DNA of 64,000 nt from Mesorhizobium escarrei (GTDB lineage: Bacteria > Pseudomonadota > Alphaproteobacteria > Rhizobiales > Rhizobiaceae): positions 4,832 to 68,831 of the forward strand of contig NZ_CAKXZT010000132.1 of NCBI RefSeq assembly GCF_935825525.1, read 5' to 3'. Both the position numbers and the translations under genes were made by a program. Below, piece after piece: positions 42,458-51,303 of this stretch. Under the pieces are notes generated by a model, which saw only the letters and a program-made list of their open reading frames with translations, was not told the origin of the DNA and made no database searches. The stretch's first letter is position 1. Each line of letters begins with the position of its first letter.

Positions 42458-42519
42458 ATCCAGCAGATTACAGATGCATGTGTCGACAAAGGGGAACACA
42501 ACACGAAAAGGAGGTCGCC

Positions 42520-43395
42520 GTGAACGACACATCCAAAAGACGTGAATTTCTGAAACTGGCCGGGCTTGCGACGGCCGGAGTGGTGGGCTCAGCAGCAACA
42601 GTCGATGTCCGGAAGGCTGCGGCGCAAGCGGCACCGGACAGCCTGCTGCGCACGGTTCTCGATCGCGGCAAGGTGATCGTCGGCACCGGCAGCACCAACG
42701 CGCCCTGGCACTTCGAAAACGATGCCGGCGAACTGGTCGGCATGGACATCACGATGGGGCGCATTCTTGCCAAGGGACTTTTCGACGATACGACCAAGGT
42801 CGAGTTCGTCATGCAGGATCCGGCTCAGCGCATTCCGAACGTGACCACCAGCAAGGTCGACATTTCGATCCAGTTCATGACCATGACGGCCCAGCGCTCG
42901 CAGCTGATCCACTTCTCCCGGCCCTATTACGTCGAAGGCATCGCCTTGCTGACCCTTCCGAACGCCGAAAACAAGACCTTCGACAAGCTGCTTGCCGGCG
43001 GTTCGGCGACGCGGATTTCCATCCTGCAGAATGTCGATGCCGAGGCAAATGTGCACATCGTCCTGCCGGAAGCGCAGGTGATGCAGATAGACACGCAGGC
43101 CAACGTGCTGCAGGCACTGGAATCGAAGCGCGTCGACGCCGCCGCCGTCGATCTGTCGACGGTTCGCTGGCTCGCCTCGCGCAATCCCGACAAATACTTC
43201 GATGCCGGCAAGAGCTGGTTCTCGATGCTTTACGGCGCCGCACTTCGGCAAGGCGACCCCGACTGGCTGACCTTCGTCAACACGACCTTCGCCACCGCCA
43301 TGTTCGGCCATGAGACGGCGCTCTACGACGCTGCATTCAAGGACTATTTCGGACAGGAGCCGCCGGCGCGCCATCCCGGCTTCCCGGTCATCTGA
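42520..43395 (+). CDS. Amino-acid-type ABC solute-binding protein, Tat signal
   Basis: 291 residues from GTG 42520, with AAGGAGG five bases upstream; upstream in-frame codons are not gene-like. A twin-arginine signal is present (KRREFLKLAGLATAG). The mature part is a family 3 binding protein: VLDRGKVIVGTGSTNAPWHF, VDISIQFMTMTAQRSQLIHFSRPYYV and RVDAAAVDLSTVRWLA. Export by Tat instead of Sec is less common for this family. It delivers an amino acid or amine to the permeases that follow. Confidence 0.92.
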   Translation: MNDTSKRREFLKLAGLATAGVVGSAATVDVRKAAAQAAPDSLLRTVLDRGKVIVGTGSTNAPWHFENDAGELVGMDITMGRILAKGLFDDTTKVEFVMQDPAQRIPNVTTSKVDISIQFMTMTAQRSQLIHFSRPYYVEGIALLTLPNAENKTFDKLLAGGSATRISILQNVDAEANVHIVLPEAQVMQIDTQANVLQALESKRVDAAAVDLSTVRWLASRNPDKYFDAGKSWFSMLYGAALRQGDPDWLTFVNTTFATAMFGHETALYDAAFKDYFGQEPPARHPGFPVI

Positions 43396-43465
43396 TGCAA
43401 GCCGGCGGAAGGCCCGCGCCCTTCCGCCTGCTTATCGTCGACAGCCCTCGATATGACAGGGACAC

Positions 43466-44131
43466 ATGGGCTATACCCTGAATTTCAACCTGATCTGGCG
43501 GCATTTCGACAAGCTCTGGGGCGGGCTGCTGCTCAGCCTCGAGCTGGCCGTGATCTCCATCGCGATCGGCATCCTCATCGGGTTGCTTCTGGCGGTCTGG
43601 TACGTGTCGGCCGGGCGTGCGGTGCGGACCGTCATCGCCGCCTATGTCGAGTTCATCCGCAACGTACCGCTGATCCTGCTCGTCTATCTCGTCTTCTACG
43701 GCCTGCCGACGGTGGTCGACATCGCCTACAGCGCGCAGACCTCGTTCATTGCCACGCTGTCGCTCTATAGCGGCGCCTATCTGGTCGAGGTGTTCCGCTC
43801 GGGGCTCGAAGCGGTTCCGCGCGGACAGCTCGACGCCGGCAAGGCGATCGGCCTGACGCCATGGCAAAGGCTGGTCCATGTGCGCCTGCCGACGATGCTG
43901 CGCATAACGCTGCCCGCGCTTTCCAACACGTTCCTGTCGCTGTTCAAGGACACGTCCGTCGCCTCGGTCATTTCGGTGCCCGAGCTCACCTACGGCGCCC
44001 AGTGGATCAACTTCAACACCTTCCGCATCGTCGAGGTCTACCTTGTGGTGACGGCGATGTATCTCTTGACGGGCTACGCCCTTCTTTTTGCACTTCGGCT
44101 TGTCGAGCGCCGGTTCAGGGCGGCTCACTAG
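43466..44131 (+). CDS. Amino-acid ABC transporter permease 1
   Basis: 221 residues of the HisM/GlnP type with about five membrane helices: GGLLLSLELAVISIAIGIL, EFIRNVPLILLVYLVFYGLP and the EAA loop VPRGQLDAGKAIGLTPWQRLVHVRLP. It pairs with permease 2, whose ATG comes two bases after this gene's stop. Confidence 0.93.
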   Translation: MGYTLNFNLIWRHFDKLWGGLLLSLELAVISIAIGILIGLLLAVWYVSAGRAVRTVIAAYVEFIRNVPLILLVYLVFYGLPTVVDIAYSAQTSFIATLSLYSGAYLVEVFRSGLEAVPRGQLDAGKAIGLTPWQRLVHVRLPTMLRITLPALSNTFLSLFKDTSVASVISVPELTYGAQWINFNTFRIVEVYLVVTAMYLLTGYALLFALRLVERRFRAAH

Positions 44132-44132
44132 A

Positions 44133-44783
44133 ATGCTTGGCCAGATCGCCTATGCCTTGCCCTTCCTGGCCCAGGGCTTTGCCGTGACGCTATGGGTGTC
44201 GCTGCTGGTCGTGCTGTTGTCGCTCGTCGCCGGCGTAATGATGGGCGTCGGCCTTGTCTATGGCCCGGCTCCACTGCGCTGGGCGGTGCGCATTTTCAGC
44301 GATACCATACGCGGCATTCCGATCCTGGTGCTCATCTTCTTCGTCTATTACGGCCTGCCTGCCGTCGGCCTCCATCTGGAATCCTTCTGGGCAGCCGTGC
44401 TGGCGCTCACCCTGTTCAAGACGGCGCAGGTCATTGAGTATTTGCGCGGTGCGGTCGGTTCCATACCGAAGGGGCAGTCCGAAGCGGCGATGGCGATCGG
44501 GCTGACCTTTCGCCAGCGACTGGCCTACGTCATCTTCCCGCAAGCGTTCAGGCGTTTCCTGCCGCCATGGATCAATGGCGTCACCGATGCGGTGAAGGGC
44601 AGCGCGCTAGTCTCGCTGCTCGGCATCACCGACCTGATGCACGCCATCAACCAGGTCATCGGCCGCACCTACGAAGCGATGCCACTCTACATCCTCGGCG
44701 CGGTCATCTATTTCGCCGTCAATTACGCGCTCTCCCTGGCCAGCCGACGGTTGGAGCGGCGTTTCTCCTTCATCCGGGAATAG
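44133..44783 (+). CDS. Amino-acid ABC transporter permease 2
   Basis: 216 residues; the ATG at 44133 is one base after the preceding TAG. Membrane helices include TLWVSLLVVLLSLVAGVM and DTIRGIPILVLIFFVYYGLP; the EAA loop is IPKGQSEAAMAIGLTFRQRLAYVIFP. It forms the inner-membrane channel with permease 1. Confidence 0.93.
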   Translation: MLGQIAYALPFLAQGFAVTLWVSLLVVLLSLVAGVMMGVGLVYGPAPLRWAVRIFSDTIRGIPILVLIFFVYYGLPAVGLHLESFWAAVLALTLFKTAQVIEYLRGAVGSIPKGQSEAAMAIGLTFRQRLAYVIFPQAFRRFLPPWINGVTDAVKGSALVSLLGITDLMHAINQVIGRTYEAMPLYILGAVIYFAVNYALSLASRRLERRFSFIRE

Positions 44784-44787
44784 CAAG

Positions 44788-45582
44788 ATGCCCATCGCCC
44801 CGCCCGCCACTCCGGCGCTTCTCGATGTCTCCGAGGTTTCCAAATCCTTCGGATCCGTCGCGGTCCTGCGCTCCGTCAGCTTGCAGGTGACCCGTGGCGA
44901 GGTGGTGACTGTCATCGGGCCCTCCGGCAGCGGCAAGACCACGCTGCTGCGCTGCGTCAACTTCCTGGAGAGCTACGACAGCGGCTCCATCCGAATCGAC
45001 GGCAGGGAGGTCGGCTTCCGCGAGACGGGAACGCGCCAGCGCCGCAGCGAGCGCGACCTGGCGAAGATGCGGGCCGAGACCGGAATGGTGTTCCAGAGTT
45101 TCAATCTGTTTCCGCATCTGACGGCGGCCGGCAACATCATGCTTGGCCTGCGCAAGGTGCGCGGCAAGAGCAGTACCGAGGCCCGCGCCATTGCCGAGCA
45201 CTGGCTCGGCCGGGTCGGCCTTGCCCACAAGGCCGACAGCCTGCCGGCCGAGCTTTCCGGCGGCCAGCAGCAGCGCGTCGGCATCGCCCGCGCGGTGGCG
45301 ATGGAGCCGAAAATCCTGCTTCTCGACGAGATAACCTCCGCGCTCGATCCGGAACTCGTCGGCGAGGTGCTCGAGGTCGTGCGCAGCCTGGCCGAGGACG
45401 GCATGACGATGGTGATGGTCACGCACGAGATGGCCTTTGCCCGCGACGCCTCGAGCCGCATCATCTTCATGGCAGATGGCGGCGTCAGCGCCGCAGGCCC
45501 GCCCGCCGAGATTTTGGGCGCCGAGATAGAGAACGAACGTCTCCGCAGTTTCCTGGCGCGGTTTCGCGCCTCGCATTTCTGA
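44788..45582 (+). CDS. Amino-acid ABC transporter ATP-binding protein
   Basis: 264 residues. Walker A GPSGSGKT at 44-51, Q-loop Gln near 103, signature LSGGQ at 156-160, Walker B ILLLDE at 176-181 and the switch His in VTHEMAFA. GlnQ/HisP type. It follows permease 2 by four bases. Confidence 0.95.
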   Translation: MPIAPPATPALLDVSEVSKSFGSVAVLRSVSLQVTRGEVVTVIGPSGSGKTTLLRCVNFLESYDSGSIRIDGREVGFRETGTRQRRSERDLAKMRAETGMVFQSFNLFPHLTAAGNIMLGLRKVRGKSSTEARAIAEHWLGRVGLAHKADSLPAELSGGQQQRVGIARAVAMEPKILLLDEITSALDPELVGEVLEVVRSLAEDGMTMVMVTHEMAFARDASSRIIFMADGGVSAAGPPAEILGAEIENERLRSFLARFRASHF

Positions 45583-45619
45583 CATCGAACGTCCAAAGCT
45601 GCCGCAAGGAGCCCTTTTC

Positions 45620-46081
45620 ATGACGCCTTACATCCGGCTCGCCGAATTGGGCCTGACGCTGCCCGAGCCGCCGACGCCGATCGCCAACTTCGTCACCCAC
45701 GCCGAAAGCGGACGGCTGATCTTCCTCTCCGGCCAAGGGCCGCTGCGCGCCGATGGCACGCTTTGCACCGGCAAGGTGGGCGAGGACGTCACGGTTGAAG
45801 AGGCTTATAAGCATGCCCGTCTCACAGGCCTGAACCTGCTCGCCGTCATGCACGCTGCGGCAGGCGACCTCGGCCGCATCGTGCGCGTCGTCAAGCTGCT
45901 TGGCTTCGTCAACGCGATCCCGACCTTCAGCGACCATCCGAAGGTGGTGAATGGCTGTTCCGATCTTTTCGCCGCTGTCTTTGATAGTATCGGCGGGCAC
46001 GCCCGTTCGGCGATCGGTGTCGGCTCCCTGCCGGGCAACATCACCGTGGAAATCGAGGCGGTCGTCGAGATCGCCGCCTGA
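45620..46081 (+). CDS. RidA-family protein
   Basis: 153 residues, AAGGAG before the start. FVTHAESGRLIFLSGQGPLRADG at the N-terminus and GVGSLPGNITVEIEAVVEIAA at the end match the YjgF/YER057c fold. The usual catalytic Arg of RidA (R in SIGRAA/RSCVEV) corresponds to the region HARSAIGVGSLP, where an Arg is present. RidA proteins hydrolyse reactive enamines or imines released by PLP enzymes, which fits the PLP gene that follows. Confidence 0.9.
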   Translation: MTPYIRLAELGLTLPEPPTPIANFVTHAESGRLIFLSGQGPLRADGTLCTGKVGEDVTVEEAYKHARLTGLNLLAVMHAAAGDLGRIVRVVKLLGFVNAIPTFSDHPKVVNGCSDLFAAVFDSIGGHARSAIGVGSLPGNITVEIEAVVEIAA

Positions 46082-46105
46082 CGTCGACCAATGGGACCTC
46101 TAGAG

Positions 46106-47311
46106 ATGAAAACCTATTCCGCAAACGGCTCCAACACGACAATCCGCGAACGGCTCGGCCTTCGCCCGATCATCAATGTCTCTGGCACGATGACGGCGCT
46201 TGGCGCCTCGATTATCGTCCCGGAAGCGATCGCCGCTATGTCCGAGATCGCCTCGCAGTGGGTGGAGATGGACGACCTGCAGCGCGCCGCAAGCACGGTC
46301 GTCGCGCGCCTCACCGGCGGCGAGGCCGGCTTCATCACCGCTTGCTGCGCCAGCGGCATCACCATGGCCATTGCCGGCACAATGACCGGCATCAACCTTC
46401 TGGCGATCGAGCGGCTGCCGGACGACACCGAGGGCCTCAAGTCGGAGGTCATCGTCCAACTCGGCCACATCGTCAATTACGGCGCGCCGATCGACCAGTC
46501 GATCCGGCTGGCGGGGGCAAAGGCCGTACCGGCCGGTACGGTCAGCGTGACGCAGGACTACCATGTGCGCGAGGCGATCCGCGACCGCACTGCGGTAGGT
46601 CTCTATGTCGTTGCGCATCACACGGTGCAATACGGCATGCTCTCGCTCGAGGAATTCTGCGAGATCTGCCACGCCAAGAGCGTCCCGGTGATCGTCGACG
46701 CCGCCTCCGAATACGATTTGCGCGGCTTTCTCGCCCGCGGCGCCGACATCGTCGTCTACAGCGGACACAAATTTCTCTCAGGACCGACAAGCGGCATCGT
46801 CACCGGGCGCAAGGATCTGGTGCGGGCCGCCTATCTGCAGGGCCGTGGCGTTGCACGGGCGATGAAGGTCGGCAAGGAAAGCATCGCCGGCACCATGGCC
46901 GCACTGGAGGCCTGGGAGCGGCGCGATCATGCCGGCATCCGCAAGGGGGAAAAAGCGGCGCTCGATCTGTGGAAGGACGCATTGCAGGGCCTGCCCGGCA
47001 TCGCCGCGCATCTCATTCCCGATCCGACCGGCAATCCGCTCGACCGCCTGCAGGTGTTTGTTACGCCTGAAAGCAGGTTCACCGCCGCCGGCCTTGCGTC
47101 GGCGCTGGCGGCTGGTTCGCCTCCCATCATCGTGCGCAACCACGAAGTCGAGCGCGGTCACTTCTTCCTCGACCCGTGCAATCTTCATCCTGGCGAGGCG
47201 GAGATCGTCGCCGAGCGCCTGCGTGCCGTGCTGAGCGCGGCCGGGCGTCCAGCGGATGCGATGAAGTCGGCCCGCAAGGATAGCGCGAGCACCCTGCGCT
47301 GGCCGGATTAG
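46106..47311 (+). CDS. SelA/DgaE-like PLP-dependent enzyme
   Basis: 401 residues from the ATG at 46106; an in-frame ATG five codons earlier is possible. Fold type I: PIINVSGTMTALGASIIVPEAIAAM at the N-terminus, VIVDAASE with Asp198 for the PLP ring nitrogen, and the Schiff-base Lys222 in VYSGHKFLSGPTSG. This is the family of selenocysteine synthase-like proteins and D-glucosaminate-6-phosphate ammonia-lyase (DgaE). True SelA is longer and has a tRNA-binding N-domain, absent here. A lyase or dehydratase releasing ammonia is inferred. Confidence 0.88.
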   Translation: MKTYSANGSNTTIRERLGLRPIINVSGTMTALGASIIVPEAIAAMSEIASQWVEMDDLQRAASTVVARLTGGEAGFITACCASGITMAIAGTMTGINLLAIERLPDDTEGLKSEVIVQLGHIVNYGAPIDQSIRLAGAKAVPAGTVSVTQDYHVREAIRDRTAVGLYVVAHHTVQYGMLSLEEFCEICHAKSVPVIVDAASEYDLRGFLARGADIVVYSGHKFLSGPTSGIVTGRKDLVRAAYLQGRGVARAMKVGKESIAGTMAALEAWERRDHAGIRKGEKAALDLWKDALQGLPGIAAHLIPDPTGNPLDRLQVFVTPESRFTAAGLASALAAGSPPIIVRNHEVERGHFFLDPCNLHPGEAEIVAERLRAVLSAAGRPADAMKSARKDSASTLRWPD

Positions 47312-47403
47312 GTAGAAATGGTGCCTCGCGCCCGAATGCACCGCGTCCTTGCCGTCGATCCCGAATTCCGCTAATGCGCGCCTTTGCCGCCGGGAGCAGA
47401 AGC

Positions 47404-47901
47404 TTGGACGACCACCGCGCCGACGTCGCCATCATCATGGGCAGCCAGTCCGACTGGGCGACGATGCGCCACGCCGCCGAAACGCTGGAGGCGCTGGGCA
47501 TCCCGCACAAGCGGCTAATCGTCTCGGCTCATCGCACCCCCGACCGGCTCTATGACTTCGCCAAGGGCGCCAAAGCCGCCGGTTTTCGGGTGATCATCGC
47601 CGGCGCCGGCGGTGCGGCGCACCTGCCCGGCATGACGGCGGCGATGACGCCGCTCCCGGTTTTTGGCGTGCCGGTGGAATCGAAGGCGCTTTCCGGACAG
47701 GACTCGCTGCTCTCCATCGTGCAGATGCCGGCCGGCATTCCGGTCGGCACGCTGGCCATCGGCAAGGCGGGCGCCATCAATGCCGCCCTTCTGGCTGCGG
47801 CCGTGCTGGCGCTGACCGACGAAAAGCTCGCCGCCCGGCTCGATGGCTGGCGCGCCGCCCAGACCGCCAGGGTCGCCGCCGAGCCTACGGACACGCCATG
47901 A
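47404..47901 (+). CDS. purE: N5-carboxyaminoimidazole ribonucleotide mutase PurE
   Basis: 165 residues from TTG 47404, with GGGAG seven bases upstream; an ATG ten codons earlier lacks a good site and would add residues not typical of PurE. ADVAIIMGSQSDWATM binds substrate, SAHRTPDR and GAGGAAHLPGM are the class I PurE motifs. It acts with PurK in purine synthesis. The stop overlaps purK (ATGA). Confidence 0.95.
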   Translation: MDDHRADVAIIMGSQSDWATMRHAAETLEALGIPHKRLIVSAHRTPDRLYDFAKGAKAAGFRVIIAGAGGAAHLPGMTAAMTPLPVFGVPVESKALSGQDSLLSIVQMPAGIPVGTLAIGKAGAINAALLAAAVLALTDEKLAARLDGWRAAQTARVAAEPTDTP

Positions 47902-48974
47902 GCCTGCCTGCCGGATCGACCATCGGCATCATCGGCGGCGGCCAGCTCGGCCGCATGCTGGCCATGGCCGCGGCGCGCCTCGGCTACCGCACGGTCGTGC
48001 TGGAGCCCCAGCCGGATTGTCCGGCGGCACAGGTCGCCAACCGGCAGATCACTGCCGCTTATGACGACACGGCCGCGCTCGCCGAACTGGCTGCAGTCAG
48101 CGCCGTCGTCACCTACGAGTTCGAGAACGTTCCGGTCATGGCCGCCAGCGCGCTTGCCGTTTCGGTCCCGGTCTATCCGCCGGCGCGCGCGCTGGAAGTG
48201 GCGCAGGACCGGGTGGCGGAGAAGAAATTCCTCAACGGCATCGGCATTCCCACCGCGGATTTCTGCCCCGTCGACAATGACGACGAATTGACGGCGGCGC
48301 TGAAAAAGTTCGACGGCAGCGGCATACTGAAGACGCGGCGGATGGGCTATGACGGCAAGGGCCAGCGCGTGTTCCGCAACATGGAAACCGGGGGCTTTGC
48401 CGGCACCCGCGAGGCAATGGGCAACGTGCCGCTGATCCTCGAATCCTTCGTCGCCTTCGAACGCGAGATTTCGGTGATCGCGGCGCGCGGCATGGACGGT
48501 TCGCTCGCTGCCTACGATCCGGCAGAAAACGTCCACCGCGACGGCATCCTGCACAGCTCGACCCTGCCTGCCGGGATAGGGTCCGAAACCGCCGCTGCAG
48601 CGCAGGCGGCGGCGGCAAAGATACTTGCCGCGCTCGACTATGTCGGCGTCATCGGAATCGAGTTCTTTGTCCTTGCCGACGGCGCGCTGCTGGCCAATGA
48701 GATCGCGCCGCGCGTTCACAATTCAGGCCACTGGACGGAAGCCGCCTGCCTCGTCTCGCAGTTCGAGCAGCACATTCGCGCCGTCGCCGGCCTGCCGCTG
48801 GGAAATCCCGGCCGCCATTTTGACTGCGTCATGGAAAACCTGATCGGCGACGACGTCCAGCGCGTTCCGGCCCTGCTCGCCGAGCCTGATCTGATGCTGC
48901 ATGTCTATGGCAAGGCCGAGGCGCGTGCCGGCCGCAAGATGGGCCATTTTACGCGAATGAGCCGCCACCGTTGA
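47898..48974 (+). CDS. purK: N5-carboxyaminoimidazole ribonucleotide synthetase PurK
   Basis: 358 residues starting in an ATGA overlap with purE. GIIGGGQLGRMLAMAA is the N-terminal nucleotide fold; ATP-grasp parts are KTRRMGYDGKGQ and NEIAPRVHNSGHWT. It uses ATP and bicarbonate to make the PurE substrate. Confidence 0.97.
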   Translation: MSLPAGSTIGIIGGGQLGRMLAMAAARLGYRTVVLEPQPDCPAAQVANRQITAAYDDTAALAELAAVSAVVTYEFENVPVMAASALAVSVPVYPPARALEVAQDRVAEKKFLNGIGIPTADFCPVDNDDELTAALKKFDGSGILKTRRMGYDGKGQRVFRNMETGGFAGTREAMGNVPLILESFVAFEREISVIAARGMDGSLAAYDPAENVHRDGILHSSTLPAGIGSETAAAAQAAAAKILAALDYVGVIGIEFFVLADGALLANEIAPRVHNSGHWTEAACLVSQFEQHIRAVAGLPLGNPGRHFDCVMENLIGDDVQRVPALLAEPDLMLHVYGKAEARAGRKMGHFTRMSRHR

Positions 48975-49064
48975 GGCTATTGGACGGCGCCGCTCTAAAG
49001 CGCGTCGGGCGAGCAGGAACTCAAAATCCGCCGCACCAGCTTCATCTATGAAGCACGCTTGCGG

Positions 49065-49093
49065 TTGACACGGGCAAGGCTCCTCGTTTATGA
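49065..49093 (+). promoter_or_regulatory. Promoter of rpmJ
   Basis: A perfect TTGACA (49065-49070), a 17-base spacer and TTATGA (49088-49093). The expected start of transcription is near 49100. Confidence 0.75.
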
Positions 49094-49109
49094 GCCACGC
49101 ACAGTTGAG

Positions 49110-49132
49110 AGGCGCGCTTTCCGAGCGCGCCT
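49110..49132 (+). promoter_or_regulatory. Hairpin in the rpmJ leader
   Basis: AGGCGCGCT (49110-49118) pairs perfectly with AGCGCGCCT (49124-49132), 9 bp with a five-base loop, then TAATAATT. It lies between the promoter and the rpmJ ATG and could be a terminator-like attenuator or a 5' stabiliser. Confidence 0.55.
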
Positions 49133-49174
49133 TAATAATTCGGCCCAAGCGGGCCCAGACCGACGGGCAAGACC

Positions 49175-49300
49175 ATGAAGATCAAGAATTCGCTCAAGGC
49201 GCTCAAGGCGCGTCACCGCGACAACCAGCTGGTTCGCCGCAAGGGCCGCGTGTACATCATCAACAAGACCGCTCCGCGCTACAAGGCGCGCCAGGGCTGA
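49175..49300 (+). CDS. rpmJ: 50S ribosomal protein bL36 (cysteine-free type)
   Basis: 41 residues: MKIKNSLKALKARHRDNQLV at the start and a KTAPRYKARQG end. It has no cysteines, so it is the zinc-independent form of L36 (YkgO type), which is usual in Alphaproteobacteria. A consensus promoter at 49065 and a leader hairpin at 49110 precede it. Confidence 0.95.
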   Translation: MKIKNSLKALKARHRDNQLVRRKGRVYIINKTAPRYKARQG

Positions 49301-49342
49301 GTCTTTTTGCGTGGCGCCTGCCTCCGCGCCTGCATGATGTAC

Positions 49343-49447
49343 CGCATCGACCCAAAAATCGGAATCGTTTCTCGGAAAGTACGATGCGAGGAATCCAAAA
49401 ATGTTAGAGCGTGCTTTACGCGTCCAGAAGGACGCGTGGCGCTCTAA
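49343..49447. repeat. Compound RIME-like element
   Basis: CGCATCG...CGATGCG (49343-49388), then TTAGAGCG...CGCTCTAA (49404-49447), whose core ACGCGTCC/GGACGCGT pairs across AGAA. It lies between rpmJ and the TPR gene. Confidence 0.75.
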
Positions 49448-49517
49448 TACCGGCCTGCCGGCCCTCTCACGCTAAATTCAGTTTGACGATCCGCTGTCCG
49501 GGGTTAGATTCCCGGCC

Positions 49518-50102
49518 ATGCGGATTCTTTTTGCATTCTTCGCGGCGCTTTTTCTTTTCGGTTCCGCCTCGCTTCCGGCCCAAGCGGACGATGCGGTCGC
49601 CCCTCCGGTTGCCACGACCAGGGAGGCAAGGCTCGACCAGCTGTTTGTCGACCTGAAGCGCGAGCGCAATGAAAAAGCCGCCGAGCGCATCGCAGCGCGC
49701 ATCTCGCACGAGTGGTCGCAATCCGGCAGCGCCTCGATCGACCTGATGATGCAATGGTCGCAAAAAGCGGCCGAAGACAAGAAGTTCGACGTGGCGCTCG
49801 ACTTCCTCGACCAGGTGGTGACCTTGCAACCGGCCTATGCCGAAGGCTGGAACCGGCGCGCCACCGTACATTTCATGATGAATAACTTTGGGAAATCGAT
49901 GGCGGACATCGACCGCACGCTGCAGCTCGAGCCGCGCCATTTTGGCGCACTGTCCGGCCTGGCGCAGATCATGGCGGTAACCGGCCACAAGCAGTCGGCG
50001 CTGGAAGCCTGGCAGCGCGTGCTCAGCATCTACCCGATGATGCGCAGCGCCCAGGATCAGGTCGGCACGCTTTCCGAAGAACTTGCCGGCGAAGGGATCT
50101 GA
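49518..50102 (+). CDS. Exported TPR protein
   Basis: 194 residues. Signal peptide FAFFAALFLFGSASLPAQA with cleavage before DDAVAP. Two or three TPR-like units in the mature part: KFDVALDFLDQVVTLQPAYAEGWNRRA (85-112) and FGKSMADIDRTLQLEPRHFGALSGLA. TPRs mediate protein contacts in the periplasm; the partner is unknown. Confidence 0.85.
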   Translation: MRILFAFFAALFLFGSASLPAQADDAVAPPVATTREARLDQLFVDLKRERNEKAAERIAARISHEWSQSGSASIDLMMQWSQKAAEDKKFDVALDFLDQVVTLQPAYAEGWNRRATVHFMMNNFGKSMADIDRTLQLEPRHFGALSGLAQIMAVTGHKQSALEAWQRVLSIYPMMRSAQDQVGTLSEELAGEGI

Positions 50103-50129
50103 ATTGCCGGTTGGCGGACAATTCCACTT

Positions 50130-50171
50130 GAGCGAAAGTTTTTTTAGTTAGACTGTGAACTAATTTCGCTC
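50130..50171. repeat. Nested inverted repeat upstream of the 50190 hydrolase
   Basis: GAGCGAAA (50130-50137) pairs with TTTCGCTC (50164-50171), and inside TTAGTT (50144-50149) pairs with AACTAA (50158-50163). AT-rich, unlike its surroundings. It could be a terminator for the TPR gene or an operator for the hydrolase. Confidence 0.55.
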
Positions 50172-50189
50172 CGGTCCGTACATCTCCGC

Positions 50190-51257
50190 ATGAACCTGAT
50201 CTACGCCGCGCTCGCCCTCCTCATGGCGCTTGTGTTCACCCTTGCAGGTGTCACCCGCGCCGGGTCATGGCTGATCGAGCGCCGCAATCCACCGGTCGGC
50301 GACTTCGCGGATATAAACGGTGCCCGCATCCACTACGTTCACGTTCCGGCGCGGGAAAACGCCGAACTGCCGCCGATCGTCTTTATCCACGGCGCCAGCG
50401 CCAATCTCAGGGATCAGATGCTGCCGTTGAGGCCGTTGCTGGAAGGCCGTGCCGAGATGTTGTTTTTCGACCGCCCGGGTGCAGGCTGGTCGGCGCGCGG
50501 CCCCGGCAACAACGAGACCCCATCGGCACAGGCCAGCACCATCGCAGCGCTGATGGACCATCTCGGCATCAGGAAAGCTATCATCGCCGGCCATTCCTTC
50601 GGCGGCTCGGTGACCACCGCCTTCGGCAACGAGCATCCCGACAAGACGCTCGGCCTGGTGTTCATGGCGCCTGCCACCCATCCCTGGCCGGGCGGCGCGA
50701 CCGCCTGGTACTACAATTTGACGACCATTCCGATCGTCGGCCGGCTTTTTTCCGAAACGCTGACCTACCCGTCGGGAACGCTGCAGATGAATACCGCCAC
50801 CGCCTGCGTCTTTGCCCCCAACAAGGTGCCGGACTCCTATGTCGCTGAGGTCGCGATCCCGCTGGTGCTTCGGCCGAACGCCTTTCGTGCCAACGCCACC
50901 GATGTCGCCGGGCTTTATCGCTACACGCTAGATGCCGCACCGCACTACCACGATATCAAGGCTCCGACTGTGGTCATCTCGGGCGACCGCGACAAGGTGG
51001 TCTATGCAGCGATCCATTCGGTCGGCCTTGTCCGCGATATCGCCGGGGCCGAACTGGTCTGGGTCCGCAATCTCGGCCACAAGCCGGACTGGATAGCACC
51101 CGATCTCGTTGTCGGCGCGATCGAAAAGGTCGCCGGCAGGGACGTGGACCTTCAGGCAATGGCGAAGGCCGTGGAAGTCAGGATCGCCAACGACACCTAC
51201 GGCGCCGGCAAATGCGCCGACATCAAAGCGCCGGAAGCCGAACTCGCGCCAATTTAG
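50190..51257 (+). CDS. Alpha/beta hydrolase with N-terminal anchor
   Basis: 355 residues. An N-terminal hydrophobic helix (LIYAALALLMALVFTLAGV) probably anchors it. Oxyanion HGASAN near 72, nucleophile GHSFGGS near 136 with Ser138, VVISGDRDKVV for the acid near 265, and His in NLGHKPDW near 295. Substrate unknown; similar to haloalkane dehalogenase/epoxide hydrolase-like lipases. Confidence 0.87.
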   Translation: MNLIYAALALLMALVFTLAGVTRAGSWLIERRNPPVGDFADINGARIHYVHVPARENAELPPIVFIHGASANLRDQMLPLRPLLEGRAEMLFFDRPGAGWSARGPGNNETPSAQASTIAALMDHLGIRKAIIAGHSFGGSVTTAFGNEHPDKTLGLVFMAPATHPWPGGATAWYYNLTTIPIVGRLFSETLTYPSGTLQMNTATACVFAPNKVPDSYVAEVAIPLVLRPNAFRANATDVAGLYRYTLDAAPHYHDIKAPTVVISGDRDKVVYAAIHSVGLVRDIAGAELVWVRNLGHKPDWIAPDLVVGAIEKVAGRDVDLQAMAKAVEVRIANDTYGAGKCADIKAPEAELAPI

Positions 51258-51303
51258 AGCAACCTCGCTGAAATCATTCCAAGCGACGGCCAAGCCGAGC
51301 GGC

